A DNA stretch of 64,000 nt from Dyella amyloliquefaciens. GTDB lineage: Bacteria > Pseudomonadota > Gammaproteobacteria > Xanthomonadales > Rhodanobacteraceae. The stretch lies in assembly GCF_004296575.1 (NCBI RefSeq), contig NZ_SAYT01000002.1:1-64000 (forward strand), in the 5' to 3' direction. The notes beneath the pieces are model-generated. The model saw only the letters and a list, made by a program, of their open reading frames with translations, was not told where the DNA came from and searched no databases. Below, piece by piece: positions 8,453 through 16,091 of the stretch (position 1 is its first letter; every line of letters starts with the position of its first letter). The translations under genes and the position numbers were made by a program.

Positions 8453-9475
8453 TTACGCCTCCAGCGCCAGCGTTGCGAACGTTGCGAGCCAGTGCTCGCC
8501 CAGGTAGTCGCCCGCGACATGAGGGAGCGCGCTGTCGACGTGTTGCTCCGCTGCATCGATGAGTCGCTTGCGGCGCATGTCACCCTCAGGCAACGCGCGG
8601 GCGATTGCACGCATGCACCATGCGCGACTGAGGTTCAGTCCGTCGAGATGCGTGATCTTGCCGTCGCTGCGGTCGCTGACCGTTGCCGGCGTGAACAGGG
8701 TCGCGGGCTCGCCCTGCGAGAGGTCGGGCAGGAACCGTGTGAACCAATCGCCGAACGCATCCGGCGCCAGCACACGCCGCATCAATTCCGCCTCCATCAG
8801 CGACGGCGACAGGAACTCGTCACCTGAAGGCTCCCATGCCTGGCACGCGGCATCGTTCGCGTACCAGCGTGTTGCAGTCTCCACGATGAGCGACGCCAAC
8901 GACTCACGTCGTGTGACTCGAGCAAAATCGTACGCGAGCGCGAGTGCGAACGCCGTGTTGTAATGCGTCCCGACGCGCAGCGGATAAGTCGCCTTCGGCA
9001 GGAATGCCTCGAAGCGATCCACGATTGCATCGGTCAGTGGAGAAAATGTCGTTCTCCAGCGCGATGCCTGCGGTAGCACGTTGCCCGCCGCGATCCGATC
9101 GAGCTGCGCGGACAGCGCCAGAATCCACGCCCAACCGTACGGCCGCTCGAATCCGCGGTTGTGCGGGTAGTCAAGGTAGGCGCGCTCGCCCTGGACATTC
9201 GCATCGGTGAAATGCGCGTCGACGACGGCTACCACTTGCGCCGCTTCCGGCAGGCCGGGAAAACGTTCGAGCAGATGCAGTATGAGCCAGTAGCCGTGCA
9301 CGCAAGAATGCCAATCGTAGCTTCCGTAGAAGATCGGATGCAGCGCACGAGGCCCCGCGATGTCCTGCGGCCCGGCGAGCACGTGGGCGAGGCTGTTGGG
9401 ATACTCGCGCGTGAGATGCGCAAGTGCGAGCGATGCGAATTTCGAAGCTATCGCGGGCGTGAGTACGGTGTTCAT
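8453..9475 (-). CDS. DUF2891 protein
   Basis: A 340-residue protein matching the DUF2891 family in length and in its W/H/Y-rich segments, such as YGSYDWHSCVHGYW near residue 55 and HYNTAFALALAYDF near 170. The fold suggests an alpha/alpha-barrel hydrolase or epimerase; no reaction is established. It is the last gene of a three-gene minus-strand operon behind DUF969 and DUF979 permease genes, 27 nt after the DUF979 stop. The ATG at 9475 is preferred because GCGAG sits 6 nt upstream of it; starts at 9481 and 9499 are possible. Context points to processing of the solute the permease pair imports. Confidence 0.8.
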   Translation of the reverse strand: MNTVLTPAIASKFASLALAHLTREYPNSLAHVLAGPQDIAGPRALHPIFYGSYDWHSCVHGYWLILHLLERFPGLPEAAQVVAVVDAHFTDANVQGERAYLDYPHNRGFERPYGWAWILALSAQLDRIAAGNVLPQASRWRTTFSPLTDAIVDRFEAFLPKATYPLRVGTHYNTAFALALAYDFARVTRRESLASLIVETATRWYANDAACQAWEPSGDEFLSPSLMEAELMRRVLAPDAFGDWFTRFLPDLSQGEPATLFTPATVSDRSDGKITHLDGLNLSRAWCMRAIARALPEGDMRRKRLIDAAEQHVDSALPHVAGDYLGEHWLATFATLALEA

Positions 9476-9502
9476 TGGCATCTCGCTTATGGAAAGCATG
9501 TT

Positions 9503-10453
9503 TCAGAATCGGAACACAAGCACGGCCATCAGCACCGTGTTGACGACAAGGAGGAGGGTCGCCGTCGGCCATTGCGCCTTGATCACGCCGTTCTTGTCCT
9601 TCAGCTCGAGCAATGCGGCGGGCACGATGTTGAAGTTCGCGGCCATCGGCGTCATCAGGGTGCCGCAGAAGCCGCTCAACATGCCGATTGCACCGAGAAT
9701 CGCCGGGTTGCCGTGAAACTGATGGACGATGAGAGGTAGCCCGATGCCCGCCGTCATCACCGGGAACGCGGCGAACGCGTTGCCCATGATCATCGTAAAC
9801 AGCGCCATGCCGACCGTGTACGCGACAACGATGGCGATCGGCGAATCGATCGGCATCCAGGTCGTCACCAGCCCGGACACGACGCCACCGACGCCAGCGA
9901 CCGCAAACACCGCGCCGAGCGCCGCGAGCATCTGCGGCAGGATCGCGGCCCAGCCGACAGCATCCATCGTGTAACGCGCCTCCCTGAGCCCGTGTACCGG
10001 CGAGTCTCGCAGCATCACGAGCGCGACGCCGAACGCGACAAGCGTGCCGAGAACCAGTGAGATCAGCGTCACGCTATGCGTGTCGATAAACGGCGCGTGC
10101 TTTAACGCGAGTGTTCCTGTCAGCGTAACCGCAGGAATCAACAGCGCGGGAAGGAATAGCCGGTTGCCCAGGCGCGGTGCGCCGGCTTCACGCCGTGCGA
10201 CTGCGGTAGCGCTGCGCTCCTCAATCTTGCCGCGCCCAAGCTTGCCTGAGCCCGCGATCACCGCGAGCGCAATCGCGAGGCAGCCCGTCACGAAATGTGG
10301 CAGCAGCGTGCCAAACAGGAAAGTCACGGCATAGATCATCCAGAACGCGAAGTTCACGACGCGCCGCGGATTCGTTCGGTCGGTCAGGTTGAACACCGCG
10401 AAGGCCGCGAACATCAGGCCCGCAATCGTGTAAAGCGTTTCGAGCCCGATCAT
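9503..10453 (-). CDS. DUF979 membrane permease subunit
   Basis: A 316-residue polytopic membrane protein of the DUF979 family with about eight to nine hydrophobic segments. It starts at 10453 in a 4-nt overlap (ATGA) with the DUF969 gene, so the two are translationally coupled and probably form one transporter. Database annotation links the DUF969/DUF979 pair to 5-oxoproline (pyroglutamate) transport, often beside pyrrolidone-carboxylate peptidase. No such peptidase is in this window, so the substrate is inferred from the family only. Confidence 0.8.
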   Translation of the reverse strand: MIGLETLYTIAGLMFAAFAVFNLTDRTNPRRVVNFAFWMIYAVTFLFGTLLPHFVTGCLAIALAVIAGSGKLGRGKIEERSATAVARREAGAPRLGNRLFLPALLIPAVTLTGTLALKHAPFIDTHSVTLISLVLGTLVAFGVALVMLRDSPVHGLREARYTMDAVGWAAILPQMLAALGAVFAVAGVGGVVSGLVTTWMPIDSPIAIVVAYTVGMALFTMIMGNAFAAFPVMTAGIGLPLIVHQFHGNPAILGAIGMLSGFCGTLMTPMAANFNIVPAALLELKDKNGVIKAQWPTATLLLVVNTVLMAVLVFRF

Positions 10454-11139
10454 CGCGCGTCCTTTTTCACGGGCATAGCGAAGGTCCGCGCGAGCCGGCG
10501 ATCAAACAGGGAGAGCCGCGTGCAGTGGATAAGGAGTGCCGCGATCGCGGTCGGAATGGCCCACACCGATACTTGCAGCGGCTCCACGATGATGCCGTTC
10601 TGCTCGAGGAAGCCCTTGATCAGCAGGATCGATTGGATGGCGATGAAAATGTCTTCGCCGAAAAACACCGCGATGTTGTCCACGGCGGATGCATTCGCCC
10701 GAATCTGCTGACGCTCAGCATCCGGCAACTCGCCGTGCCGGTTTGCGGCTGCGGCCTCGGCCATCGGTGCGATCAGTGGTCGCACCATCTGCGCATGGCC
10801 GCCGAGCGAGGTCAGGCCGAGTGCGGCAGTGACCTGGCGAATCACGAAGTAAAGCATCAGCACGCGTCCCGCCGTGGCTGCGCGTACCCGGCCGATCATC
10901 TGCCGCGCCTGTTCCTTGAGTCCATTGCGTTCGAGTAGCGCAATCACGGGAAGGGTCAGCCAGATCAGGCCCATGTAGCGGTTCTCGGTGAACGCCTTGC
11001 CGATTGCGCTGATGATGCCGACGAGATCCATGCCACCGGCAAGACCTGTCGCGAGACCGGCGACCGTCACCACCAGAAGCGCATTGAAGCGAAGCGCGAA
11101 GCCGATCACGACGATCGCCACGCCAATCAGAACCAGCAT
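10450..11139 (-). CDS. DUF969 membrane permease subunit
   Basis: A 229-residue inner-membrane protein of the DUF969 family, the usual partner of DUF979. Hydrophobic helices open at residue 1 (MLVLIGVAIVVIGFALRF) and continue to the C terminus. It is the first gene of the operon DUF969-DUF979-DUF2891. The start at 11139 has GAGGGG about 5-10 nt upstream. Proposed role: half of an import system, possibly for 5-oxoproline. Confidence 0.8.
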   Translation of the reverse strand: MLVLIGVAIVVIGFALRFNALLVVTVAGLATGLAGGMDLVGIISAIGKAFTENRYMGLIWLTLPVIALLERNGLKEQARQMIGRVRAATAGRVLMLYFVIRQVTAALGLTSLGGHAQMVRPLIAPMAEAAAANRHGELPDAERQQIRANASAVDNIAVFFGEDIFIAIQSILLIKGFLEQNGIIVEPLQVSVWAIPTAIAALLIHCTRLSLFDRRLARTFAMPVKKDAR

Positions 11140-11784
11140 CGCCCCTCCTCGTCATTTAGCGCGCGATGTGCGCAGATGGCGGGCCGACGTTTACCCCTGC
11201 CGCATCAGTCGGCCCCTGGCGGCCAGTCTAGTCTCTGCGATGGGCTGGAGGCCGATTCGCCAAGGCGGATGGTGGCTGATCGCTTGGCGCGCTTCGAACT
11301 TTCCATGGTGTCGTCACGATGAGGCTTGAGTGCCAGTGCGTTGGTGGGACTCCAATCTTCGCTTTCGACCCGGGTAGCCAAAGGGCAGGGCGATCCGCCC
11401 GTGCTATCACGGACAGGGAGCGCACCCGGCATCCTGCCAGAAGCGGATACCGGCCATGACGGCCCCTGATCGATGTGCGTATTCGAGTGCCATGTAGGCA
11501 CGAAACGTCCGCCAGGCCTTCGATCCCCCTCGGGTTGCGACGAGCAGTGGGCCGACATTTTGCTGCCCGGTCGCCGTCACGCTTATCCTCAGCCAGGCGG
11601 ACACCCATCCCGCCCATCCCTGACAGACGATGCCCACCCTGCTTGTTAGGGTCAGGCCGTCATTCGCGCTGTCTTTCTGTCGGGCCTCGCGAATGACCAT
11701 GACTACCAGGTCATGAGGCGCGAGCCGTGAGTGCGACCAACACCCACGACCCGCTGACCATCACCAACTACTTGGAAGTTGATC
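11140..11784. other. intergenic region with only weak open frames
   Basis: About 645 bases. A 97-codon minus-strand frame at 11407-11700 has a plausible amino-acid mix, but I find no ribosome binding site or family; a competing frame covers the same bases. A GCTTTCGACCC block near 11363 resembles the dispersed repeat seen near 118 and 14043. Confidence 0.35.
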
Positions 11785-12129
11785 ATGGCTACCCACGATC
11801 ATACGGGACGCATTCGCCCGTCCGTTCCCCCTGACGGCATCCTCACTCCCTCAACTGGCGACTCGTCACGCACGCGTGTGACGTGGCCGGAAACTCTGCG
11901 TCAGGGCACGCGCGGTGACATCGCCTTGGCGGTGCTCGCACTCACACGATTGCGTCATGACAGCGAGCAGTGCCGCAAGGCACGAGCACGGGGATTCCCC
12001 GGCAGACCGCTGGAATGGCCGCTTCCCGTGGCCGTCACGGCCAGTTTGGGAACCGCTATCCGATGCCTCCAGCAGTACGCGCGCCTGCTCGGTCACGAGT
12101 CTCGAGTGAACCCGCCACGTCTCTGGTGA
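11785..12129 (+). CDS. hypothetical protein
   Basis: A 114-codon frame opening with ATG after a GGAAG about 7 nt upstream. The predicted protein is Arg- and Pro-rich with one amphipathic stretch (about residues 45-60) and no signal peptide or membrane helix. I do not recognise it. It precedes the HigA-like gene by 140 nt on the same strand, but it does not resemble a HigB/RelE toxin. It may not be a real gene. Confidence 0.3.
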   Translation: MATHDHTGRIRPSVPPDGILTPSTGDSSRTRVTWPETLRQGTRGDIALAVLALTRLRHDSEQCRKARARGFPGRPLEWPLPVAVTASLGTAIRCLQQYARLLGHESRVNPPRLW

Positions 12130-12269
12130 TCGCCTTCGCGGCGCATCGGCAAGCATCGCGATGCGCCGCTCCCCGGCAATCACCGACGTAGCCACTAGGC
12201 ATGCACCTACACGAGCGGCTGCAAGCGCCCGCCTGTTCTGCAGTCGCGCCTGACAAGGAAGGGAAACCC

Positions 12270-12575
12270 ATGGAACTGATCCAACTTTCCCCGCATCTGG
12301 ACGTGGATCCTTCACTGCGCCTGCGCTCCCCCGGCGAGGTGCTGCTGCTCGACTACATGCTTCCGGCAACGATGAACCACCAGCAGCTCGCCCGCCGCAC
12401 AGGCATCCGGGCGCCCCACCTCAGGGAGTTCCTCACCGACGCCCGCCCCATGACTCCCCGGCAGGCCATGCGGCTTGCTTTCGTGCTGGACACCTCGCCG
12501 CTCTATTGGCTGGTGCTGCAGGCGCGCTTTGATCTGGCTCGCGAGGCGCAACGCACCGCTTCAGCTCATCGCTAG
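12270..12575 (+). CDS. HigA-like antitoxin / XRE regulator without a visible toxin
   Basis: A 101-residue helix-turn-helix protein of the HigA/VapI group. The family opening SPGEVLLLDYM is near residue 18. The helix-turn-helix spans about 35-65 (QQLARRTGIRAPHLREFL), and the C-terminal YWLVLQARFDL segment matches the FWLNLQAxYDL signature of HigA. The ribosome binding site AAGGAAGGG and the ATG at 12270 agree. HigA normally neutralises HigB from the same operon; no HigB-type frame lies on either side, so this is an orphan regulator or the remnant of a lost pair. Confidence 0.75.
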   Translation: MELIQLSPHLDVDPSLRLRSPGEVLLLDYMLPATMNHQQLARRTGIRAPHLREFLTDARPMTPRQAMRLAFVLDTSPLYWLVLQARFDLAREAQRTASAHR

Positions 12576-12614
12576 TCGCTGGTGCAGCCCTGAAATGAGT
12601 GCCGGCCCCTCGAA

Positions 12615-13835
12615 TCACTTCGGCATAAGGTGGTACAGGCCACCGGGTTCAGCGTCTTCCAGCATCCAGAGCGAACCGTCCGGTGCTTCTTCGATGTCGC
12701 GGACGCGTTTGCCGATACTCCAGCGTTGGACCGCAGTGGCGCCACCTTTGCCATCAAACGTGACGCGAACAATGGCCTCGCTGACAAGCCCGCCGAGCAA
12801 GGCACTGCCATTCCATTTCGGGAACAGGCTGCCCTTGTAGAACATGAGATTGCCCGGCGCGATCACTGGCACCCAATAGATCACGGGCTTGGCGAGATCG
12901 GGGCGCGTATCCGGGTTTGGAATGGGCACACCGTTATAGTTGGCGCCATACGAGACCAGCGGCCAGCCGTAGTTCTTGCCGGGCTGGATCAGGTTCAGTT
13001 CGTCGCCGCCGCGCGGGCCGTGCTCAAGCTCCCACAGTCGACCGTCGGGAGCAAAGGCCAAGCCATAAGGCGTGCGGTGGCCGGTGGTCCAGGTTTCGGC
13101 CGGAGTCAGATTGGGGCCGGGGAACGTATAGGTGCTGACCACAGGTGCCGTCTTGGCTTTCTCGGTATCCGTTGCCGGGTCAATCAGCGAAATGGTTTGG
13201 GCTCCGACCTTGCCTGACCATGGATTTCCGGGCGCGGGTTTACCGTCCAGCGTCAGCCGCAAAATTTTTCCTGCGGGCTGGCTGGGATCCTGCGCGGGAG
13301 TGAAGCGCTGGCGGTCGCCTAGCGTGAGGAAGAGGTACTTGCCGTCTGGTGAGAAGGCGATTTGGCCACCGGGCTGGCCGCCCTTGCCCGTGGGCATCTG
13401 GCGCCACAACACCTGAAAGCCGTCCAGCCGAGGCTGCTTGTCATCCAGCACAAGGCGCCCACGGCCCAGCACTACGCCGCCACCATAATCACCTGGTGCG
13501 ACATAAGTGAGATACACATTGTGGTCAGCGCTGTAATGAGGCGAGAGGAAGACGCCCAGCATGCCGTCCTGACCTTCGAAATAGCTGGGCGGGACGCCGC
13601 CGATTTCGGTTTTTTCGCCCTGCGGAGTCACCAGGGCGACGCGGCCAACCTTTTCGGTCACCAGCATGCGGCCATCGGGCAGGAACGCGATGCGCCAAGG
13701 CAGATCGAGGCTCGCCACCTTGGTCATGGTGAAGGGAAGGTCGGGATCGGGTTTCTGTTCGCCTGCATTGGTCTGCGCATGGGCGGCGCTCGCCAGCACG
13801 GCCGCAACAAAGATCCCGCTTGCCAGCTTCAACAT
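12615..13835 (-). CDS. exported PQQ-type sugar dehydrogenase homologue
   Basis: A 406-residue beta-propeller protein of the soluble glucose dehydrogenase / YliI (Asd) family with a Sec signal peptide ending at AHA-Q (residue 20). Family landmarks include PWRIAFLPDGRMLVTE near 46, LTLGDRQ near 165, GHRTPYGLAF near 260 and HGPRGGDELN near 280. AAGGAG lies about 9 nt before the ATG at 13835. The segment that normally carries the general-base His (N-H-F-G-G-R) reads G-Q-P-G-G-Q here (Gln154), so sugar oxidation by the textbook mechanism is doubtful. It is convergent with the HigA-like gene. Confidence 0.85.
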   Translation of the reverse strand: MLKLASGIFVAAVLASAAHAQTNAGEQKPDPDLPFTMTKVASLDLPWRIAFLPDGRMLVTEKVGRVALVTPQGEKTEIGGVPPSYFEGQDGMLGVFLSPHYSADHNVYLTYVAPGDYGGGVVLGRGRLVLDDKQPRLDGFQVLWRQMPTGKGGQPGGQIAFSPDGKYLFLTLGDRQRFTPAQDPSQPAGKILRLTLDGKPAPGNPWSGKVGAQTISLIDPATDTEKAKTAPVVSTYTFPGPNLTPAETWTTGHRTPYGLAFAPDGRLWELEHGPRGGDELNLIQPGKNYGWPLVSYGANYNGVPIPNPDTRPDLAKPVIYWVPVIAPGNLMFYKGSLFPKWNGSALLGGLVSEAIVRVTFDGKGGATAVQRWSIGKRVRDIEEAPDGSLWMLEDAEPGGLYHLMPK

Positions 13836-14042
13836 TTCCACGTCTCCTTGCGCCCGAATGGCTTGGAACATCCTAGCGCTCTGAATGCCGTATCGGGGTG
13901 ATGGTTTCTATCAACTTTGGATTGCATGGATCCGCTGCCCGCCCGGGCTTCTGGCGCAATTGCTTTTGGCCGAAAGCGAAGCCAGGGCACGGCGCTTCGA
14001 TCAGGGCAGGTTATCGAGGAGCGTCATCGCGAAGACCAGGTG

Positions 14043-14071
14043 GTGTCCGCTTTTTTACCCAAAGCGGACAC
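14043..14071. repeat. dispersed intergenic palindrome
   Basis: GTGTCCGCTTT (14043-14053) is perfectly complementary to 14061-14071 across TTTACCC. Similar GACCC-centred blocks occur near 118, 1382 and 11363. The form is that of a small dispersed intergenic repeat; it may also terminate pyrC, whose stop is about 107 nt away. The rest of the spacer 13836-14177 shows nothing else. Confidence 0.45.
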
Positions 14072-14177
14072 TCGCCGGTCAGCTGCCAAATTGAGCAAGA
14101 ACGATAAAGCGCTCCTGCGCATTCAACGAAGGCGGGACCTCATCGGCTGATGCAGCAATCAAGCTCGCGCTCTTTTC

Positions 14178-15227
14178 TCATGGTGAGACTTCACGCGAGT
14201 CGAGGCGCCACCCCAGGGTTTCTCCAGCGAGGAAGGGCACCACGGCCTGTCCTCCGACTTCGATCACATCGGGCACTTTCCACGGACTGCGCGTCAGCGT
14301 GACCCGGCTCTCATTCAGGGGAAGGCCATAGAAACGGGGCCCATGCTCCGAAGCGAAAGCCTCAAGGCGGTCAAGCGCACCTTCCTCTTCAAACACCTGT
14401 GCATAAGCTTCCAGTGCAACTGGCGCATTGAAGATCCCTGCGCAGCCGCATGCCGATTCCTTCGCTGCGCGCGGATGGGGTGCGGAGTCCGTGCCGAGAA
14501 AAAAGCGGGGCGAGCCAGAGGTCGCCGCCTGGCGCAGCGCGAGGCGATGCTTTTCGCGCTTGGCCACTGGCAAGCAGTAAGCGTGCGGGCGAAGTCCGCC
14601 TTGAAACATCGCATTGCGGTTGATCATCAGGTGGTGCGGCGTAATGGTTGCGGCGACCTGGTCGCGAGACCCGCGGATAAAGTCAGCTGCCTCGGAGGTG
14701 GTGATGTGTTCCAGCACCACTTTAAGTCCCGGGAAGTCCCGCACGATGTGTGAGAGTACGCGCTCAATGAAGATCGCTTCGCGATCGAACACATCCACGG
14801 CAGCGTCGGTCACTTCGCCGTGAATCAGCAGCGGCATCCCGATGCGTTCCATGGTGGCCAGCACGGGATGGATTCGCCGAACGTCCGTCACGCCGTGGCT
14901 TGAATTGGTCGTGGCGTGAGCCGGGTAGAGCTTGCATGCGGCGAAGACACCTGACGCGTAACCCGCCGCCACCTCGTCAGGATCGGTGTCGTTCGTGAGA
15001 TAGCAGGTCACTAGAGGCTCAAACGAAGCTCCCGTTTGGATCGCTGCACGAATTCGGTTCCGGTACTCGCGAGCGGCCTCCACCGTACAAACGGGAGGAA
15101 CCAGATTCGGCATCACGATAGCCCGCGCGAAGCCGTGGGCCGTAGCGGCGACGGTCTGCTCCAGCTGCGCACCATCGCGCAGATGGACATGCCAATCATC
15201 AGGCGTTCGAATCGAAATTGTCGTCAT
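14178..15227 (-). CDS. pyrC: dihydroorotase
   Basis: A 349-residue class II dihydroorotase (PyrC), which closes N-carbamoyl-aspartate to dihydroorotate in pyrimidine synthesis. The zinc HxH motif is in DDWHVHLRDG near residue 12-18. The carbamylated lysine lies in the AACKLYPAHATTNS segment near 100, with further ligands in LIHGEV and VLEHITT. Length matches E. coli PyrC (348). An AGGAGG lies about 10-15 nt upstream of the ATG at 15227. It stands alone, as pyrC commonly does. Confidence 0.95.
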   Translation of the reverse strand: MTTISIRTPDDWHVHLRDGAQLEQTVAATAHGFARAIVMPNLVPPVCTVEAAREYRNRIRAAIQTGASFEPLVTCYLTNDTDPDEVAAGYASGVFAACKLYPAHATTNSSHGVTDVRRIHPVLATMERIGMPLLIHGEVTDAAVDVFDREAIFIERVLSHIVRDFPGLKVVLEHITTSEAADFIRGSRDQVAATITPHHLMINRNAMFQGGLRPHAYCLPVAKREKHRLALRQAATSGSPRFFLGTDSAPHPRAAKESACGCAGIFNAPVALEAYAQVFEEEGALDRLEAFASEHGPRFYGLPLNESRVTLTRSPWKVPDVIEVGGQAVVPFLAGETLGWRLDSREVSP

Positions 15228-15314
15228 AAATTGCGCCCCTCCTGGCGGGGCTAGAGCATCAATCAGCAATTATCGCGAGTATGCGGCCAAGCGAGTAGGG
15301 CGCCAATCGAGTTC

Positions 15315-15608
15315 GTGACTGCACGGGCTTCGCCAGAAGCAGTTCAGGCCGAGCTGGCGAACGAGCGCGAAAACTGGGAAGGTTGGCTGCACGTGGCTGA
15401 AGCCTGTGCGGCACAAGCTCAGGCCGCCCGGGATCGCGCCGAACACGCTCGCGCAACTCGCGATGGCCAACTGCAGGATAGTCATGCGCTGCGTGCTGAC
15501 CTGGTGCAGCAGCACAACTGTATGCAAGACCAGATCGATGTTCAGTCTCTACAAATCCAGTGGCTTCGGACTCGGCTGGGCGAGAGTCAGGCCACTTCGG
15601 GCCGATAG
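15315..15608 (+). CDS. small Ala/Glu/Gln-rich, coiled-coil-like hypothetical protein
   Basis: A 97-codon frame with a GTG start, no clear ribosome binding site, and a strongly helical heptad-like composition (Ala, Glu, Gln, Arg) over nearly its whole length. Third-position G/C preference is moderate, so it could be a small cytoplasmic helical protein or the remnant of a longer gene. I do not recognise it. Confidence 0.3.
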   Translation: MTARASPEAVQAELANERENWEGWLHVAEACAAQAQAARDRAEHARATRDGQLQDSHALRADLVQQHNCMQDQIDVQSLQIQWLRTRLGESQATSGR

Positions 15609-16016
15609 CCAGGAAGCAACGAGGGCTAAAGCAGACGCGGACGCAATGGACTCAGGCGTATATCCCCCGCGCGCACTGCTGACGCGACGACTAGTGAGTC
15701 GCGGGGCGCAAGTCAGGAGGGAAAAAACCCTCTACTTTTCAGCGAGCTATCGCACACCGTATGCATTGGCGATCTGCATGGGGAGCGTTATCGGGGGTAG
15801 GGCAGGTGGGCACCCTGTACGCGTGACCCGTTCACGACCATGGATCAGCCAAATGGATGGCTCTTCGCTGATTCGGCCTGGCTGCATCCATCACCCATTC
15901 AAGAAGGTATCCAGGGTTCCAGGCGCCGGGCTGGGCTTTTCCAGTGGTGTGGGCAGCGTGTCCATGAGAGCCGGCTGCCCCATCGTGGGCCGCTATTGGC
16001 CAATGATGATATCAAA
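15609..16016. other. intergenic region with a weak terminator-like hairpin
   Basis: No supported gene. GAGGG (15717-15721) pairs with CCCTC (15728-15732) around six A, followed by a short T stretch. The right edge becomes AT-rich as it enters the promoter of the S12 hydrolase. Confidence 0.4.
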
Positions 16017-16051
16017 ATACCATTGACACATTTATGGTATGCATATATCAA
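16017..16051 (+). promoter_or_regulatory. promoter block shared with the S12 gene at 46.8-48.9 kb
   Basis: An AT-rich block with a perfect TTGACA (16023-16028) and a TATATC/TATCAA -10 candidate 15-17 nt on. ATACCAT and ATGGTAT flank the -35 box as a 7-bp inverted repeat. Twenty-nine of 35 positions are identical to 48973-49007 read on the minus strand, at nearly the same distance from the start codon, which implies one shared regulator. Confidence 0.6.
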
Positions 16052-16091
16052 CGTACGGTAGGTTGAGCCTGCGCATCCGGGGGAGAATGTC

